7,731 bases of DNA, taken from Acidobacteriota bacterium (GTDB lineage Bacteria > Acidobacteriota > Terriglobia > Terriglobales > Acidobacteriaceae). Numbering within the stretch: the first letter of the stretch is position 1; every line of letters starts with the position of its first letter. The notes beneath the pieces were generated by a model, which made no database searches, was not told the origin of the DNA, and was given only the letters and a program-made list of their open reading frames with translations. The position numbers were made by a program, and so were the translations under genes. The stretch covers positions 1 through 7,731 of the forward strand of contig JAJXZK010000024.1 in the NCBI GenBank assembly GCA_021780095.1, in the 5' to 3' direction. Positions 6,606-7,731 of this stretch are shown one piece after another.

Positions 6606-7349
6606 ATGACGACGCAGAGTCAACGTCTGCGCGAAACGGTGTCCCTTGTTCGGGGACATCTCAATCGCTTGATTCATGAAGTGTGGTTTCACCCACGTTT
6701 GAGCGAACTCTTTCCTGAATTCCTATTTGCCATGTACGGCATCACGGTCGCTTCGGCTCCAGCCATGCGGTCCGCAGCGACGTGTTGCTCTGCTTTGGCT
6801 GCCGACGATCCTATCGAGATTTGGCTCCGTGATTATTATCTGGAACACGCCGACGAAGAAGCAGGCCACGAACAGTGGCTGCTGAATGACCTTGCTTCCT
6901 TCGGCATTCCGCAGGACCAGGTATTGCAGCGGCTGCCCTATCCAAGCGTGGCCGCCTTGGTGGGCGTCCAGTATTACTGGATGTTTCATGTTCACCCGAT
7001 CGCATACCTGGGATACATTGCCGTGGTCGAAGAGCCGGCATCGATGGAATTTCTGGAGACGATCTCCCGGCGCACCGGTATTTCGCTTTCCTCCATGTCT
7101 GGCCACGCGATGCATGCCAGGTTGGATCCGGATCATGTTGCGGAATTCGATGCAGCGCTCGATGCATTGCCCCTGCGGCAGCATCATCAGGATTTGATTT
7201 CCGTCAGCGCCATCGCCACTGTGGCGCATCTTGAACATGTCTTTTCCGAGATTCTCGAGCACTTCGAGCGTATCGGCGATCCAGTCACGGCCGCGACCAT
7301 CTTTACCTCTCCCGGAGTAGCCCTGGCAGCACCGCCCCGAGAGTTCTAA
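6606..7349 (+). CDS. Haem-oxygenase-like di-iron-type oxidase (HDO / iron-containing redox enzyme family)
   Basis: 247-residue, mostly helical cytosolic protein. The pattern of likely metal ligands is that of the HDO superfamily, relatives of PqqC/TenA folds that include UndA- and BesC-type oxidases. The first ligand helix is YLEHADEEAGHEQWLL (78-93), with Glu84 and His88 in ExxxH spacing. A second helix carries VVEEP at 140-144 (Glu142/143). A third is HAMHARLDPDH at 167-177, with His167 or His170, Asp174 and His177 (DxxH). Such enzymes bind two irons and use O2 for C-C or C-H cleavage or N-oxygenation. The substrate cannot be told from sequence; PqqC-like cofactor-free chemistry is less likely given the full ligand set. 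ATG 6606 has a strong AGGGGAG 5 bases upstream. It follows the small peptide by 57 bases and ends one base before the kinase gene, so it is in the same operon. The context suggests that the peptide, or the dehydrated peptide, is the substrate (inference). Confidence 0.8.
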   Translation: MTTQSQRLRETVSLVRGHLNRLIHEVWFHPRLSELFPEFLFAMYGITVASAPAMRSAATCCSALAADDPIEIWLRDYYLEHADEEAGHEQWLLNDLASFGIPQDQVLQRLPYPSVAALVGVQYYWMFHVHPIAYLGYIAVVEEPASMEFLETISRRTGISLSSMSGHAMHARLDPDHVAEFDAALDALPLRQHHQDLISVSAIATVAHLEHVFSEILEHFERIGDPVTAATIFTSPGVALAAPPREF

Positions 7350-7350
7350 T

Positions 7351-7731
7351 ATGCAGATGGCCTTCAATCCCGGAGACGAACTCCTGCAGTATCGCCTTGT
7401 CCGCAAGCTCGGAGAAGGCGGGATGGGTGTCGTCTTTGAGGCCGAGGACATCCGGCTTCAACGAACGGTTGCGATCAAGGTGCTGCAGCCTGCCATCTCA
7501 GAAGATGTCGAGATGCGCGAACGATTTCTGCGCGAGGCCCGCGCCGCATCCGCGATCGACCATCCCAACCTGTGCACCATCTATACAGTCGAAACAGCTC
7601 CCGACGGCTCACTGCTGCTGGTGATGGCCTACTACCGCGGTCAAACTCTTTCAGAGCTCATCCTCCGCGGTCCCGTCGACGTCGCCCGCATTCGCGACAT
7701 CGGCCGCCAAGCTGCCTCCGGTCTTCATGCC
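7351..7731 (+). CDS. Hanks-type serine/threonine protein kinase, N-terminal part (cut by window edge)
   Basis: 127 residues are visible; the gene continues past the window. The N-lobe is clear: a Gly-rich loop LGEGGMGVVFEAED (20-33), the ATP-anchoring lysine in VAIKVL (Lys43), the alpha-C glutamate in RFLREARAAS (Glu62), then HPNLCTIY (71-78) and the hinge LLLVMAYYRG. The window ends before the HRD catalytic loop, so activity cannot be judged, and any sensor or membrane part is unseen. The start is ATG 7351, one base after the stop of the oxidase gene. It has only a weak GAGA upstream, so translation is probably coupled; ATG 7357 is an alternative. With the FHA-GAF-phosphatase at the head of the same run, this gives a kinase/phosphatase pair flanking the peptide-modifying genes. 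The sequence style is typical of the many such kinases in Acidobacteriota and Myxococcota. Confidence 0.93.
   Translation, partial: MQMAFNPGDELLQYRLVRKLGEGGMGVVFEAEDIRLQRTVAIKVLQPAISEDVEMRERFLREARAASAIDHPNLCTIYTVETAPDGSLLLVMAYYRGQTLSELILRGPVDVARIRDIGRQAASGLHA

Overview
The window reads as a chromosomal segment of a moderately GC-rich Gram-negative bacterium, most likely an Acidobacteriota member (Terriglobia-like). This placement is an inference. It rests on a CMP-Kdo synthetase gene (LPS outer membrane), a beta-barrel protein of a style common in that phylum, a TTG-started ndk, an FHA-GAF-SpoIIE phosphatase and a Hanks-type kinase with the 'GEGGMGVV ... AED.RL.R.VAIKVL' signature. No mobile element, CRISPR array or rRNA was seen.

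Left part (1-2500), housekeeping: ndk on the plus strand (45-458) is followed by a gene-free stretch with two hairpin candidates. It converges with a minus-strand pair, kdsB (1699-2499) and then a signal-peptide-bearing predicted outer-membrane beta-barrel protein (731-1627). Centre: an elongator tRNA-Met (CAT) with encoded CCA at 2784-2860, preceded by a region with no gene (2500-2783).

Right part (2948-7731), the notable part: five plus-strand genes, mostly tightly spaced. They are (1) an FHA-GAF-SpoIIE/PP2C-type phosphatase; (2) a free-standing LanM-type dehydratase domain (DUF4135) that keeps the recognisable phosphorylation and elimination residues but has no LanC cyclase domain; (3) a 67-residue peptide without cysteine, a candidate RiPP precursor whose Shine-Dalgarno lies in a perfect 8-bp hairpin; (4) a haem-oxygenase-like di-iron-type oxidase (HDO superfamily); (5) a Ser/Thr protein kinase cut by the window edge.

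Working model (inference): genes 2-4 form a compact peptide-modifying cassette. The DUF4135 enzyme would phosphorylate and eliminate Ser/Thr to dehydroamino acids. With no cyclase and no Cys in the peptide, thioether rings are not expected, and the HDO enzyme could make a further oxidative change. The phosphatase and kinase genes on either side suggest that the cassette is tied to phospho-Ser/Thr signalling, though they could simply be neighbours. No transporter, leader peptidase or immunity gene is visible; these may lie past 7731 or be elsewhere.
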